Shown in pieces: positions 20,766 through 32,158 of a stretch of 64,000 bases of DNA. This DNA is from Cocos nucifera (taxonomy: Eukaryota; Streptophyta; Magnoliopsida; Arecales; Arecaceae). The notes under the pieces are model-generated. The model was not told the DNA's origin and did no database searches. It saw only the letters and a program-made list of their open reading frames with translations. Location: NCBI GenBank assembly GCA_006176705.1, contig QRFJ01002299.1:1-64000 (forward strand), written 5' to 3'. Position numbers and translations under genes: made by a program. Every line of letters starts with the position of its first letter. Within the stretch, counting starts at the first letter, position 1.

Positions 20766-22070
20766 TATTGGTGCAGAAAATAAACAGTCATCGAAGTTTG
20801 TTAGAGGTGGTGGGATGATCTCACTTACAAGACCTGCAAGATAAAGTCCCGGCCAGAGGTGGGTGGCTCCGACATGGATGCTTTAACAGTCATGTTAGCT
20901 TCCTGGCCAACAAGAATAGAGTACACAGGAGATTAGAATGGAGATGATAGCTTATAGAGAAAAATGTATCTGGAGGGACTCTTTTATAGATGGAGCCTAT
21001 AACATAATGATATTGACAGCCATAACAGAATGTCAGAAGATCATTAAGGCCACTTAGAGTTTGTTATGGAGAGTAGGTTGTCATTTATTATGACTCGCTG
21101 GTAGTTGAATTTTATTTGATGAAGTTTGGATGGAGGATTAGAGACTTCTAAGCTTGGTAGTGTGGTATTCATGCTGAGATTTGAAACTTGAGGTTGGGCT
21201 AATCGAGCTTGAAGGTCAGCTTCTAAGTGTGGATGATGGGCTTATTAATTAGACTCTGAGTTTGAACCTTGATGGAGCTATCTTGATGGCTTTTGAAAGC
21301 TCGACCGCCTTCAAGGTAAGCCGAGAGTGAGCATAAATACTCTAGTTTGGAGAGTTGAAAGGTCAGAAAGGGATGGCAAGTTCTTCAATTAAAACCATGG
21401 CCAAGCTCTCTTGGAAAAATTCAGCCAATACCTAAGGTTGTCCTGAAGTTAGGATGGAGTAGTACTGAGGTTCAATGCTTGTGAAGTAGTTACTGCTTAT
21501 CCTAGATTGAAGATCAGACTCATATTGGTGGCAAGGTCCCCTTACCGATTCAAGTTCATCTAATCGAGGTCCTTGGCGTAGAATTGGTAAGATCTACTAT
21601 CCACAGGATGAAGTAGAGGAGTTCGACTGATGCCCAAGGTCGACCATCAGTCAAGGTCGGACGGTGATGGAGTTCAATGTTTATGGGGTGGCTGCTGCCT
21701 ATTCTAAACTAGAGATCGGAATCAATCGAAGGGCCAACTTCTTTTACTGTTCAAGTACATCTAGCTGAAGCCCACCATGTAATCTCGATAAGATCTATAG
21801 TTATCAAGGTGAGGTTGGAGAATTGGAATAAAGGAGCCTGGCTATTACATAAAATCGGACATTGACGGGAGCAATCGTGGTCTTCAGGATGAACTGCCCT
21901 TAATCAAAGCTCTGAACATAATCATACTAGGAGGCCGATCTTCAGGAACTAGTCTGGACCAGGAAGTCGACTTGGGTGAAGCTTGGATCTGATCATTGCA
22001 ATCCTAGATGATGCTATATCAAGGTCAGACTTTCGGTTAGACTTCGGTAAGAGCTATTTTACCCCCAACA
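20766..22070 (-). repeat. 5' LTR of element 2
   Basis: Begins TATTGGTGCAGAAAA (a TG to TA change at the terminus) after the shared primer-region word CCAAT, and ends ACCCCCAACA, about 1305 bases. It is close in sequence to the LTR at 62505-63753. A minus-strand TATAAAAG is at 20981-20988. Confidence 0.8.
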
Positions 22071-22072
22071 CT

Positions 22073-24313
22073 TGTCATGCCTCCAACCCAAGATTGCAAG
22101 TCAGGGGTCATAGTAACGGTCGCATATTTATAAAGAACTCTCTTTACAAGCATGCAAGGCATCTTATCGCAATATCATAAAGCAACAGTGAAATAAATAT
22201 AATTAATGATCAACTTTAATTCAAATAACTAAAATAAAGTCTTACATATAAAATTTTATAGTTTTTTCAAAGTTAAATAAATCCAAATTTAAAAAAAAAT
22301 ATCAAACTCTACCTCTATTTTGCTCTCCCATATCAAATCTCCAAATCAAGCTAGATCTCAAAATCTGTAAAAATAATTAGAAACTCATCATGAGCTAAAC
22401 AACTCAGTAAGCAATGAATACCTTAACTAGATAATTTATATGATAACATAAGTTGTAAATATCAAAATACAGTTTATCATTAATCAGCATACAAACATAA
22501 TCAGATTCATATTCAAAACATGAATTCAATAACGTTAGTATCTTTCAAACTAATTTCAAAATCAATCATATTCAAATATCTTATTCAAAATAAATTTTAC
22601 TTAGCTTATCAGCCTTTAACTATGACCACTTATATCCTTTGGACAGATCAGAATACCATATTTATATCTTATGGTAGGATCGGAATACCACACTTATATC
22701 CTATGATAGGGCCGGAATACCATACTTATATTCTATGATCGGGCCAAAAATAAAATCATGAGCTCAGAGTGCCAATGCATAAATCCTAGTTGGTAGGATT
22801 TGAAACATAGTCAGACTGAGAGTCCAAATCTGATCCATATCAAAATTCTTTTCACGTATCTCATAATCAAATCAAAATATGTATATAAGATCTCAGATAG
22901 TACATAAAGCATTCTTTTAAAATTTCATATCAATTTCTATGCAAAACATATTTTAATAGGATGCATAAATCACATATAAATTAATTAATAATTTATTCAA
23001 TATTTAAAATAATATTATAAAAATAAAAAATCTAAAAAAGATAGATCACTACTTACCTCACATGTATTCCAATAGATCCACATAATCTAAATTATTTTTG
23101 AAAATCTAATATCCAAAATTATACTCTTATCAAAATTTAACCATAATTATTTTAAATATCAAAATTCTGAATCTTTATAGAACTGATTAGCTCTACAGTA
23201 GCACCCAACATCTACTTGGTTAAATATAGGACACCAAATCGATCAAATATAAATCAAGGATCAAGATAGGATACTAGGATATAATTGACGATGAAATTTC
23301 ATGATGCTCGATCTGATCAAGATGGGTGCTGGCATGTTGTAGGATTGGATCAAAATCATTGAAAGTAAACCCTTTATTGGATCAAACCTAGAAAGAAAAA
23401 TCCATGAAAAGAAAGAAAACTCCATAAAGAAAGAATAATTCTAGAGAGAGAAAATCTATAGAGAAAGAAACTAGAAAAAGAAAGTAAAAAGAGAAAGTGG
23501 GATTGCTAGAAAGACAAAGTGGAGATTTCAAACTCAGACAAGAAAGAGAGAGAAAATCTCTCTCTTCTTTTCTTTTCTTTTCTTTTTTCTTTTTTTTTTC
23601 CTTCTTCTTCTCATTGTTTCTTTTTGGAAGAATAGGGACCGTGAGGTCTCCCTTTTTGTTTATTGGACTGGAGGCCATGGCTGCCAACTAGTGGCCAGCG
23701 TTAGCTGGAGCCACAATGGTGCAGCCCAAAGGGAATCGATCCGGTGGTTGGTAGTGACCATCAGTGCTAGAAAATCAAAAGAAAAGAGAGTGGAACACCT
23801 GAAATGGGAAGATTCAAAAAAAAAAAATGATGAGTTTGACGGTCAGCGACCATGCTTGGCGTGATTGGAATGAAGGAAAAAGAGAGACGAAAGAGGAAAG
23901 ATGCTTACCTTGGGGACTCTGGCGGCCTCTTCAGCCTAATTTTTGGCGAGTACAATGAAAGTTTTTGTGAAAAAAATTTGACAATCCCCACCGATTTGAT
24001 TTTGATTTTTGGTTGGGAAAAAAGAGGGAAGGCTTCTTTCCTTTAAATATGTCTGGTGGGAAGGGGTTTCCCTCCTTCCCGGGATGGATTTTGACTCCGA
24101 TTGGGAGTTGTTCGGGTGGGAAAGAAGACTCCTCATGGGAGTCTTCAAATTTCTTTTTTTTTTCTTATTTTCTTCATGCATGGGTTTAAATCTTCTTTTT
24201 GTTTTTAAAAAATAATGCTTTAAAGATCGTGTAATTCCTTACTTTAAAGGTCGTGTAATTTCTTTCTTTTTTTTTTTTGTTGGAACTATTGGATTCTGAT
24301 TTGGGGTACCACA
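22073..24313 (+). repeat. probable solo LTR, Tekay/Del-like
   Basis: Starts TGTCATGCCTCCAACCC, close to the TGTCACGCCCC start typical of plant Tekay/Del LTRs, and ends GGGGTACCACA. It lies two bases after the element 2 LTR and contains no internal coding region on either side. Flanks are ACACT on the left and AGTCT on the right, so a target duplication is not convincing; the right edge is therefore uncertain. An alternative is a truncated element. The interior is AT-rich, with a CT/GA-rich stretch at 23390-23640. Confidence 0.55.
22620..22746 (+). repeat. 32-base minisatellite in the Tekay-like LTR
   Basis: Three clear units beginning ATACCAYAYTTATATC, plus a more diverged leading unit, with period 32. 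Confidence 0.8.
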
Positions 24314-24563
24314 AGTCTTGGTGGGTTCCAGGGAAATTGGTGTGGGGGAGTCCTCAATTGCACAAGCATTGATTGAGTCCTTGGCATGAAGAAGCCCACT
24401 TGATGGTGAGGCGACTAGGCATCCTTAGCATAAGTAACTCTCTAGATTAGTACTTAGTCCTTTAGCCTATTAAATCTCTAAAATCATAAGTGCTTGCTCA
24501 GTTCTAGGAGTAGAATTATTATTTTCTTGCTTAGTATAATTATCATAAAATATTAAATAAAAA
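24314..24563. other. unassigned spacer
   Basis: I see no gene or repeat structure between the Tekay-like LTR and the next LTR. Confidence 0.5.
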
Positions 24564-26382
24564 TATTAAAAAATATATTAATTTAATATTTATTTTAAAA
24601 AATTAATAATTTGTCACCAATGCGAAGAGCTCGATTTGTGGATTCAAACGGATCAAATTTTACGTAAATCAGAACTAAAACGGCGAAGATATGAAGCACA
24701 AAAGTTGGAAAGAAAAAAAAATAAATCGGTTGGCTGAACCAGCCGGTCCAGCGAAATAGGCTCAGAGCTAGCGGCCCAACCGCCGCGCGAACCAGCGAAC
24801 TCGGCCCATTTCACCGCTCGGCTGACGTCATGCAGATGCCAAAATCCATCGCGATGTATGAAGGGTACATCACTGTAGCTATGCACCGAGTTTTGTCACG
24901 GTGCATAGAATATCCTCCGGGTCTTGTCGTGGTTCACGACCGGGCGGGGGCATCTTTGCACAATCCGATGGTTGCTAACGCAGCCAATCGAGATCGAACG
25001 AATGAGAGGCGCAGCCATTTTCCATCTTCCAGCTCCATAGTGCGATCGAACGGCTGTCAGCTCTCCCGGTCGTGATCCAACGGCGAGAATCAAATCTGGT
25101 TTTGATTCAAAGCGTCCAGGCGTCCGGAGCGCCATCCGATGGCAGCACGCATCCCATGTTGATCCTACGGCTGGCGGTCATTCCGACTGTGATCAGGAAT
25201 CCCTTAAGCATCCAAGCGCGATCCAACGAGCAAAAACGATCCAAGCATAGATCCAACAGTCCCTATCTATTCCGGCTTTGATCAGGTGATTGGCAGTGAT
25301 TTCTGATGGATTTTTTGGGCCATTTGATCTAAAATGGATGGCCAGGACTTTTGCAACTCGACTAATTCGATCAAAAATCGAAATATGACTTCAGGAAGGA
25401 CTCCAAACACCCTATTTTCTCCTCTATTTAACCTCCCTGGTACGCCAGAAGCAAGAGAGCACCAGGGGCCTTCCAAGCCTCCTCCAACCTCTTTCTCTCT
25501 CCCTTCTCTTCTTCTTCTTCTATTTTTTATTTTATTTTTATTTTTCTTTATTTGGAGAATTCAAAGGTGCCAAAGGCTAGCAGATTCAAAATCATGTCAA
25601 GCTAGAGGTTCCAAGTATGAGAGTTTATAATTTGAACTCTATTTTCTTTTTATTGAGTAATAAAATTTAGTTATCTTTTATATACCTATCTTATTCGTGC
25701 TTTAATATTGAATTTCTTATAATTTATAGCTAAAGAGACAAATCGTGATCGTGGAAAGATACGGTCTATACTCAAGTTAGAATAAATTATAAAATTTATA
25801 TTTTAATATTTAATTTTTTATAGTTTATACCTAATGAGATAAATCGTGATCATAGATAGACATGGTTTGTACTCCGATTAAGATAAATAATAGAAATTAA
25901 ATCAAAATTATGTTTTTTGATTGCAAGATCTAAATAGTCTATGTCTGTAAGATGGGTCATAATCGTGCTAGATATGGTCTATGCTCGATAGAATAGGTTA
26001 TGTTAGAATCTGATCAACGAAACATACATCTCATAAGATTGCATGTTGACAATAGAAAAATTGCATGAATCAATTACAGATTTGAATATTAAAAGATGGA
26101 ACTGAAACCCTAGACAATATTCTTTATCTATCTTTTCTTAATTATAAAAAATCTAATTAATTAAAATTTACTTTTTTTTACTTTAATTTGCTAAAATCTC
26201 AATTAATTCTCTTTAACATGCTTCTTTAAATTTCTACTTAATAAATTGATTATTTTTTTTGGTTACATTGAATGCAACTTAGCCTTCAATCCCTAAGAAA
26301 ATTGATATCGAACTCACCACTATTCTAATTATTTAGTTGATCAATTTTAATTATTATTTGATGCTCTAATGATAAGTAGTCA
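24564..26382 (+). repeat. 5' LTR of the Athila-like element
   Basis: Starts TATTAAAAAATATATTAA (TG changed to TA) and ends GATAAGTAGTCA just before the primer site, 1819 bases. It matches 32159-33947 over most of its length, including the CCGGTCCAGCGAAA region, the GATCCAACGG-type words and the GAGTAATAAAATTTAG segment. A TATTTAA core promoter candidate is near 25428. Confidence 0.8.
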
Positions 26383-26388
26383 AATTTT

Positions 26389-26408
26389 TGGCATCGTTGC
26401 CAGGGATT
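26389..26408 (+). promoter_or_regulatory. primer binding site of the Athila-like element
   Basis: TGGCATCGTTGCCAGGGATT lies six bases after the CA end of the 5' LTR. It differs slightly from the TGGCGCCGTTGCCGGGGA type common in plant gypsy elements; CG to CA and G to A changes explain the difference. Confidence 0.75.
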
Positions 26409-26559
26409 GTAGCACGGTTGCTTCAATAAAAAAATTAAAATTTAATTTTTTTTTATTTATCGTGATAAGCATCATGAATTCACCAATAAAAGTATTAATT
26501 TATCAATTAATTGATATTAATTTTTAAGAATTAATAATCAATTTATATATAATTTTTGA

Positions 26560-28060
26560 AAAATTCATATTTTTATTAATTAAAAAATTAATTAAAAAAT
26601 AATAAAAATTAATAAAAATTAAAAAATAAAATTTTATTATCAATAGAAAGATCTCATTTTTTTGATCACAACAAAATAAATTTCAAGTAAAACGGAGCTA
26701 AAATGAAAAAGATATAAATTTTTAAAAAATATAAAATAAATAAAAATTAAATAAAAAAGAAAACGGCTCAGCCGGCTCCGCAAGCCGAGCCACCAAGCCA
26801 AGCCGAGCCATCAAGCCGACTCAGCCGTTGAAGCCATCAGCCGGTCCACGATCCAGGCGTGGACCGCCAGCTCAGCAAATTCCGGCGAATCAGAGATTGC
26901 CACGTGGTGGACCTAGACCCCTTAAGGGTCTACAGAAATTTATCGCGGCTCACAAGGGTAATTCAGTCTTTTCGTCCGACAACAGCGGCGCTGATTGGTT
27001 GCGGTGTGCGGTGCGGCCGGTCCACGCGGTCCATGGGAACAGTTATTGCGCGATCGGACGGATGTGGTTGTTTGCGGTCAGGATCGGACGGCTGTGGTTG
27101 CTTCCGAATTTTATTCAGATACAAACATCACGCGGATCACCATCGGACGGCAGCGCTCGATCCAGGCGATGATCCGATGGTCCAGAACGCTGCCGGCGGC
27201 GATCAAGACTCCCGAAGCGCGATTTGCGGCCAGATTTCCTCGATCAAGCGCGATCCAACGGCCAGAATTTAATCCGACCCGATCTGAGCTTATCTGCATC
27301 CGATTTTGATGATTTTTGGACCGTTGGATTCCTGTTGAACGGCTGAATTTTATCAGATTTAGCAGAGTCATATTAGAGCTGTTTTGATTGAAATTTTATC
27401 CAAATTTCTTTATATTTTTACGATTACAAAGGCTATTAGTCCCATATTGCCTTTAGAAAAAATATCCAGCCCTCCTAGCTCTATAAAAAGGACCCCAGGC
27501 CATCAAAAATTGATATCTCCAATCAAGGTGAAGCTTTGGTATAGGGCGAAGCCAGGCTATGGGTTAAAGGCTGCTTCGAAGCAACGGATGCCGAGAAGAA
27601 GAGCCGAGCTTCTACACCATCTTTCTGCCAATGCCGATCCAAGATCAGAGATCAGGCTATTTTATTTTATTTCTTTTTAAATTTTATGTATTTAAATTTT
27701 GGAAATTTTAATTAATAAAAATTTTATTTTTGCATTTTAATTTCTAGCTTTTTATTTTTATTGCAATTTAATTTCTGCACTTTAAATTATGGCTTTGCAA
27801 GTAGATGCTAAGATCTAACTAATAGATCTTAGTACCAAGTTTAAATTCCTGCATCTTTTAATTTTTACTTTTTTTTATTTTCCGACTTCACTTTTGATCC
27901 CAAAACTCTTCTTTTTTATCTTTTTCTTTTATAAAATCAAAGATTTCAAATCTAAAAATACTACCTTCCCTGTGGATTCGACCCGACTCACTACTATTTA
28001 CGTATTTTCAATAATTTTAAGAAGTCGGATTAAACTGATAAATACGATTTCTTAACGACA
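26560..28060 (+). repeat. second LTR-like block inside the leader
   Basis: Follows the same internal layout as the flanking LTRs: AT-rich start, GGCTCAGCCGGCTCCG, several GATCCRACGG/GATCGGACGG words, a TATA box (CTCTATAAAAAGG, 27478-27490), then AT-rich sequence and TTCCCTGTGGATTCGACCC near 27970. Overall identity to the flanking LTR is low. It may be a solo LTR of a sister family, or the true 5' LTR of a nested element. Edges are approximate. Short open frames at 26828-27309 are not supported as genes. Confidence 0.5.
27478..27490 (+). promoter_or_regulatory. TATA box in the leader LTR-like block
   Basis: CTCTATAAAAAGG, a strong match to the plant TATA box, at a position comparable to the TATTTAA word of the flanking LTRs. 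Confidence 0.5.
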
Positions 28061-29274
28061 GCATCGCGTTCCTATCATATCGCTTTATATGCTTTGTTGC
28101 TTTATTTATTTTACTGCTTTATTTTATTACTTTATTTATTTTATTGCTTTATTTTACTGTTTTATTTTATTGCCTTATTTGCTTTACTTATTTATTTCAC
28201 TGCTTTAAATTTTTAATTTATTATTTACTGCTTTTTTATTTTTGCTTTTCATACTTATTTATGCTTTCTTTAGATTTCTGCTTATTATTACTTTTCATAT
28301 ATAGTTTATTTATTGCTTTCTAGCTAAATTATCTTAATTGCATAGCTAAGTAATTATCTTATTTTATATAATTAACTTCTTGCTTTATATAGTTTAGATT
28401 AATTTACTGCTTTTTAAGACTTAATCACTTGAATTTACTTTTTTTTGCAAAACTATACAATCAAAACTTAAAATACACTCATAAAAAGATAAAACCATAA
28501 ATCCTAAAAAATTACTGACATCTCATAATACTTAATTAATTTAGCAAAATCAAAAACATAACATAAAATTAATTTTTAACATATTTGGACACCATGTTTG
28601 ATTTGCATTACATATTCATAATCTACTTTAAGGGCATAACCCATTAAACAAGATAAGGTGGAGATTTGATCAAACTTCCTTAGCCCACAAATCATCACCC
28701 TTCATATTGCATTAATCCAAGCCATTTAATTTAAAATCAATTAGATAGCCCTAGGATGTTCGAGCTCATTAGGACAAGAAAATCCTACAGTTGAACCGGG
28801 TTCGAATTGGTTAATTATTCGATGTCTAAGATAAGTGGTTCAAAGATTGTGATTTTTAATTGATTTCATTGTCTGACCTGGCCAACTTAGTTGGTATTTA
28901 AGAAAAGCAACAAACAGAAAACCTCCCACATCTTATGCTTATCTGACCGAGTTAGTTAGCCAATTTTGAGATTGGAATGCTCAAAGATGATCTTGAAATA
29001 GTTAGGAGCTGTCTAAATCTAGGTAAATCCTAGGATAGAGAGTCCATGCTTGCCTAACTTGTTTGCTATTACAACTTAAATTCTAATTAAAACACTCTCT
29101 TCTATCATCCTTAGATCTAGGATCCTCTAGGCTCTCATCTTTAGAATTCTCTCTCCTCATCTCTTTTCTTTATTCTTTAAAATAAAATAAAATAAAATAA
29201 ATAATAATTAAAAGAGGATTGGTCTGATCTAGAACTCTTAATTGAACATATTTGAAGAATCAGAATAATTTAAA
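28061..29274 (+). other. untranslated leader of the Athila-like element
   Basis: 28080-28260 is low-complexity, built from GCTTTATTTTATT words. The rest is AT-rich with no reading frame that I can support. A short A/T repeat, AAAATAAAATAAAATAAA, lies near 29180. Confidence 0.5.
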
Positions 29275-30956
29275 ATGGATCTCAAGAGTAGAGTGGATGA
29301 GTTGTCCCGTAAATTAGATCGTCTAATAGCCAATAAAAACTCTTCTTATCCATCTTTTCTTCCCGCATAATAAGTTTGTGCAATCTATTCGAGCCCCACC
29401 CACTTTACAAGAAGATGCCCAAACCGATTTTTTGAGCATATGTATGAGCAAGATTATCACAATTAAACCTATATAGCCTATGGACCAGGAAATAATCCAT
29501 ACTTTAACACTTGCAATCCAGGCTGGGGGGCTCAACCAAATTTTTCATGGCAATTACAATCAGTGGTTAGCCCGGTACCACAAGGATCTACATTCATGGA
29601 TGCACCTTATTATGATATGCCCTACCTATAATATCAATCTTCTCCAAATAATAATAAGTCAATTTTTGAGGAGAAAACTTAGCAAGCAGTAGATGAGTTA
29701 GAATTTACCAATCAACCATTGAAAACTGTTGATGACCAAAGACTTAATTCATTAGAAAAAACCTTAGAAGCCATAATGAAATCGTAAAATGATCTCATTA
29801 ACCAACTTATAAATTCAAACTCCCAAGCTATAAATTCAAACTCTCAAGCCATTGCTCGTTTGAAAATATAGTTAGATCAATTAGCCATGGCTATTAGTAA
29901 AAGTGAGTTGACCAGTCAGCCCAAGAATGACCTTGAGGGACCATACATGACTAAAAATTTTAATGTTTCAGAAGCTTTTTCTGAACAATCACATTTAACT
30001 CTTGAAAAAGAAATGGTTATAGAACAACCCTTTAAAACCAAAAAGACCATCTTAGATCATATAATTGAAGAAAAATATAGGAAAAATCAAGAACCATGGG
30101 ATATACCAAATCCATCATCTTACTTATATATGGATCCATCCCTGAGTATCCTAAAATCATCCAATCCTTTTAATGGGGATAGACCAACTGATGAGATGAT
30201 TGAATCAATAGAGACTTTCCAAGAACCACAAGTAAATAACACATTAGAGGAAGGTTTACCCATAATTCTTTTTTATGATCCGTTAAATCCCTATTTGGCC
30301 CATTATGAGGTGGACGATTTTGATGATGATGGATACAATACAGAAGTTAATGACCAAATAGATAAATTCAATCCCAAAATCATCCCATTTTGGATTGAAA
30401 ATCTTGAGCCACTACCTAGCCCACCAATAGCCCCCTTATTAAAATCACCAACTGATCAAGAATTGAAATCACTTTCTGATGAATCTACTAACACACTACT
30501 AGTGATACCTACCTAGGAAGATCAACTTATAGATATTCTAAATGCACATAAAGAAGCTATTGGATGGGATATTGTCGATATAAGGGATAACGATTTTAAG
30601 TCTGATTTTTTAATATTTGGCACTACTTTCGAGGATAATCTTCAAAAATTATCTATAATATTAAAATGATGTATGGAGGTAGAATTAAAATTAATTTGAA
30701 AAAAGTACCATAATTTTGATCAGGAAAAGTTGATATCAAGACACATTATACCCGAGAAAGGAAGTAAGGTAGAACAGGTTATAGATGAATTAATTTATAA
30801 ACTACCACCCCTAATCTCGATCCAACAAATACAATTCCTTCCTGATTATCAAAATAATTTTAAATTTTGTTACAACTTGCTTGCTTCATATACTTTATTG
30901 ATTAGGGCTATGTTTAACTATCGAAAGCATTCTATGAACGATTTTCTACCATGATG
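29275..30956 (+). pseudogene. gag-pol remnant of the Athila-like element
   Basis: One frame, opened by ATG at 29275, runs to 30956 with about nine stop codons and no frameshift. Gag-like words: MDLKSRVDELSRKL, RRCPNRFFEHMYEQDY and the Athila-type NTCNPGWGAQPNFSW (about 29508-29552). The longest open part is 29887-30516. Pol begins with HKEAIGWDIVDI (about 30550-30585), then jumps to SDFLIFGTTFEDNL (about 30601-30642), which matches sequence right after the reverse transcriptase active site, so the preceding fingers and palm are deleted. SRHIIPEKGSKVEQ and IYKLPPLISIQQIQFLPDY (30737-30850) follow. Codons are AT-rich. Most stops could come from CAA, CAG, CGA or TGG by one transition. Confidence 0.75.
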
Positions 30957-32158
30957 ATAAGACCTCCTGATTGGCCCTATCTTTTTGGAACTTTGAAGAA
31001 TGTGCTGAAATTGATTTTACATAAAACTTCTTCATAGGATCCAGCTGTAGACGTTAAGCTTAGCGCTTACTGAAAGGCAATCCATATTTTTGTATTTAAT
31101 ATTTTTTTTATTTTTAGTTTACTTTTCTTTTAGGACAAGTTGGGGGGAGAATTATAGATTCATGCTGAATGAAGAACAAATAAACCCAGACCGAGACCAG
31201 AACCAAATTAAGCCAGGTGAATTATTTTCTTGTTATTTTATTGTCATTTATCATACTCTATTTTTTTTTCTCCATTGAGGATAATGAAAATTAAGTTGGG
31301 GGGAAGGATAAATTAAAATTTTTAAAATCCTCAAGTATAGTAATAATTAGTCTAATGTACCTAATTTCATACCAATTTAAAATTTTTTAAATATTTTAAT
31401 CAATAATTGATTAATGGTCTAGAGAATTTTTGAAATATTAAGGACCAAATTATTAATGAAACCCAAAAAATGGTTAGGTCTAGAACAGACAAATTTTTAA
31501 GTGATTCTGAAAACCTTCTTCCAGCCTATATTCAATAAAGAATCTATTTTATATGGGTATGAGTAAAAAAAATTAATTATCAAAAAAATTTATGAAAAAA
31601 AATTGAAGAAAAAAAAGAATAAAAAGCAAGGTCTAAACATTGATCTCTCACCGAGTAACCAAGTCTCATTGCCTAAGTAAGCAATATTATTCATATCAAA
31701 AAATGGGCAATGTGAAAAAGCTTGTTATACAGTTAGTTTTAACCTGTAGTCTATTTGACTCGAGTCAGTAAGTCCGAGGAGTGTTCTACACCTAGTGCTC
31801 TAAAGTCAACTGATTTGGGAGTCATTGGTCCAAAGCTTGCTACAAGGGCCAGACAGAAAGTTTAAGAGGTTAAAAAATTATACTAGCTGTCAAAAAAAAA
31901 CTCTAGTCCATACTAAAGAAAGAGGATTTAAAGAATAAAGACGGAGAATTGGTCAAAAAAAAGCTCTTAAATTTTATGTTCTTCACTTAACCACTATTTA
32001 GGATATAATTAATAATCCGATGACGTATTTCTTAAATCTTTAACTAGGTATCAACTGACTTTAAGATAATTTGAAGAAACTTTTATATTCTATCGAGTCG
32101 GTACATATCTCTAATTTTTCTCTTTTTACTCGAGGATGAGTAAAACTTAAAATAAAGA
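30957..32158 (+). other. 3' UTR of the Athila-like element
   Basis: No gene seen. GACAAGTTGGGGGGAGAA (31134-31151) and AATTAAGTTGGGGGGAAGG (31290-31308) are purine tracts. Just before the 3' LTR, CTCGAGGATGAGTAAAACTT (32129-32148) is the degraded form of the sequence that normally precedes the polypurine tract in this group. Confidence 0.6.

Larger units (their letters stand above)
14819..22070 (-). mobile_element. old Tat-lineage retrotransposon (element 2), main part
   Basis: Same plan and orientation as element 1 but far more decayed: 3' UTR repeats (14819-15110, continuing at 5704-6048), integrase, two RNase H regions, reverse transcriptase, protease, gag, primer region and 5' LTR. Its 3' LTR is not in the window; it would lie left of the copia insertion. 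Stops and small indels are scattered through every domain, so it is a fossil. It belongs to the same subfamily as the gag and right-hand LTR of element 3. Confidence 0.88.

Noticed and set aside
23388..23691. Lys/Glu-rich and Phe/Ser-rich frames on the two strands
   Set aside because: Low-complexity CT/GA-rich DNA in the Tekay-like LTR.
26828..27371. Overlapping open frames on both strands, Arg-rich
   Set aside because: GC-rich part of an LTR-like block; no domain, and the same region in the sister LTRs is not open.
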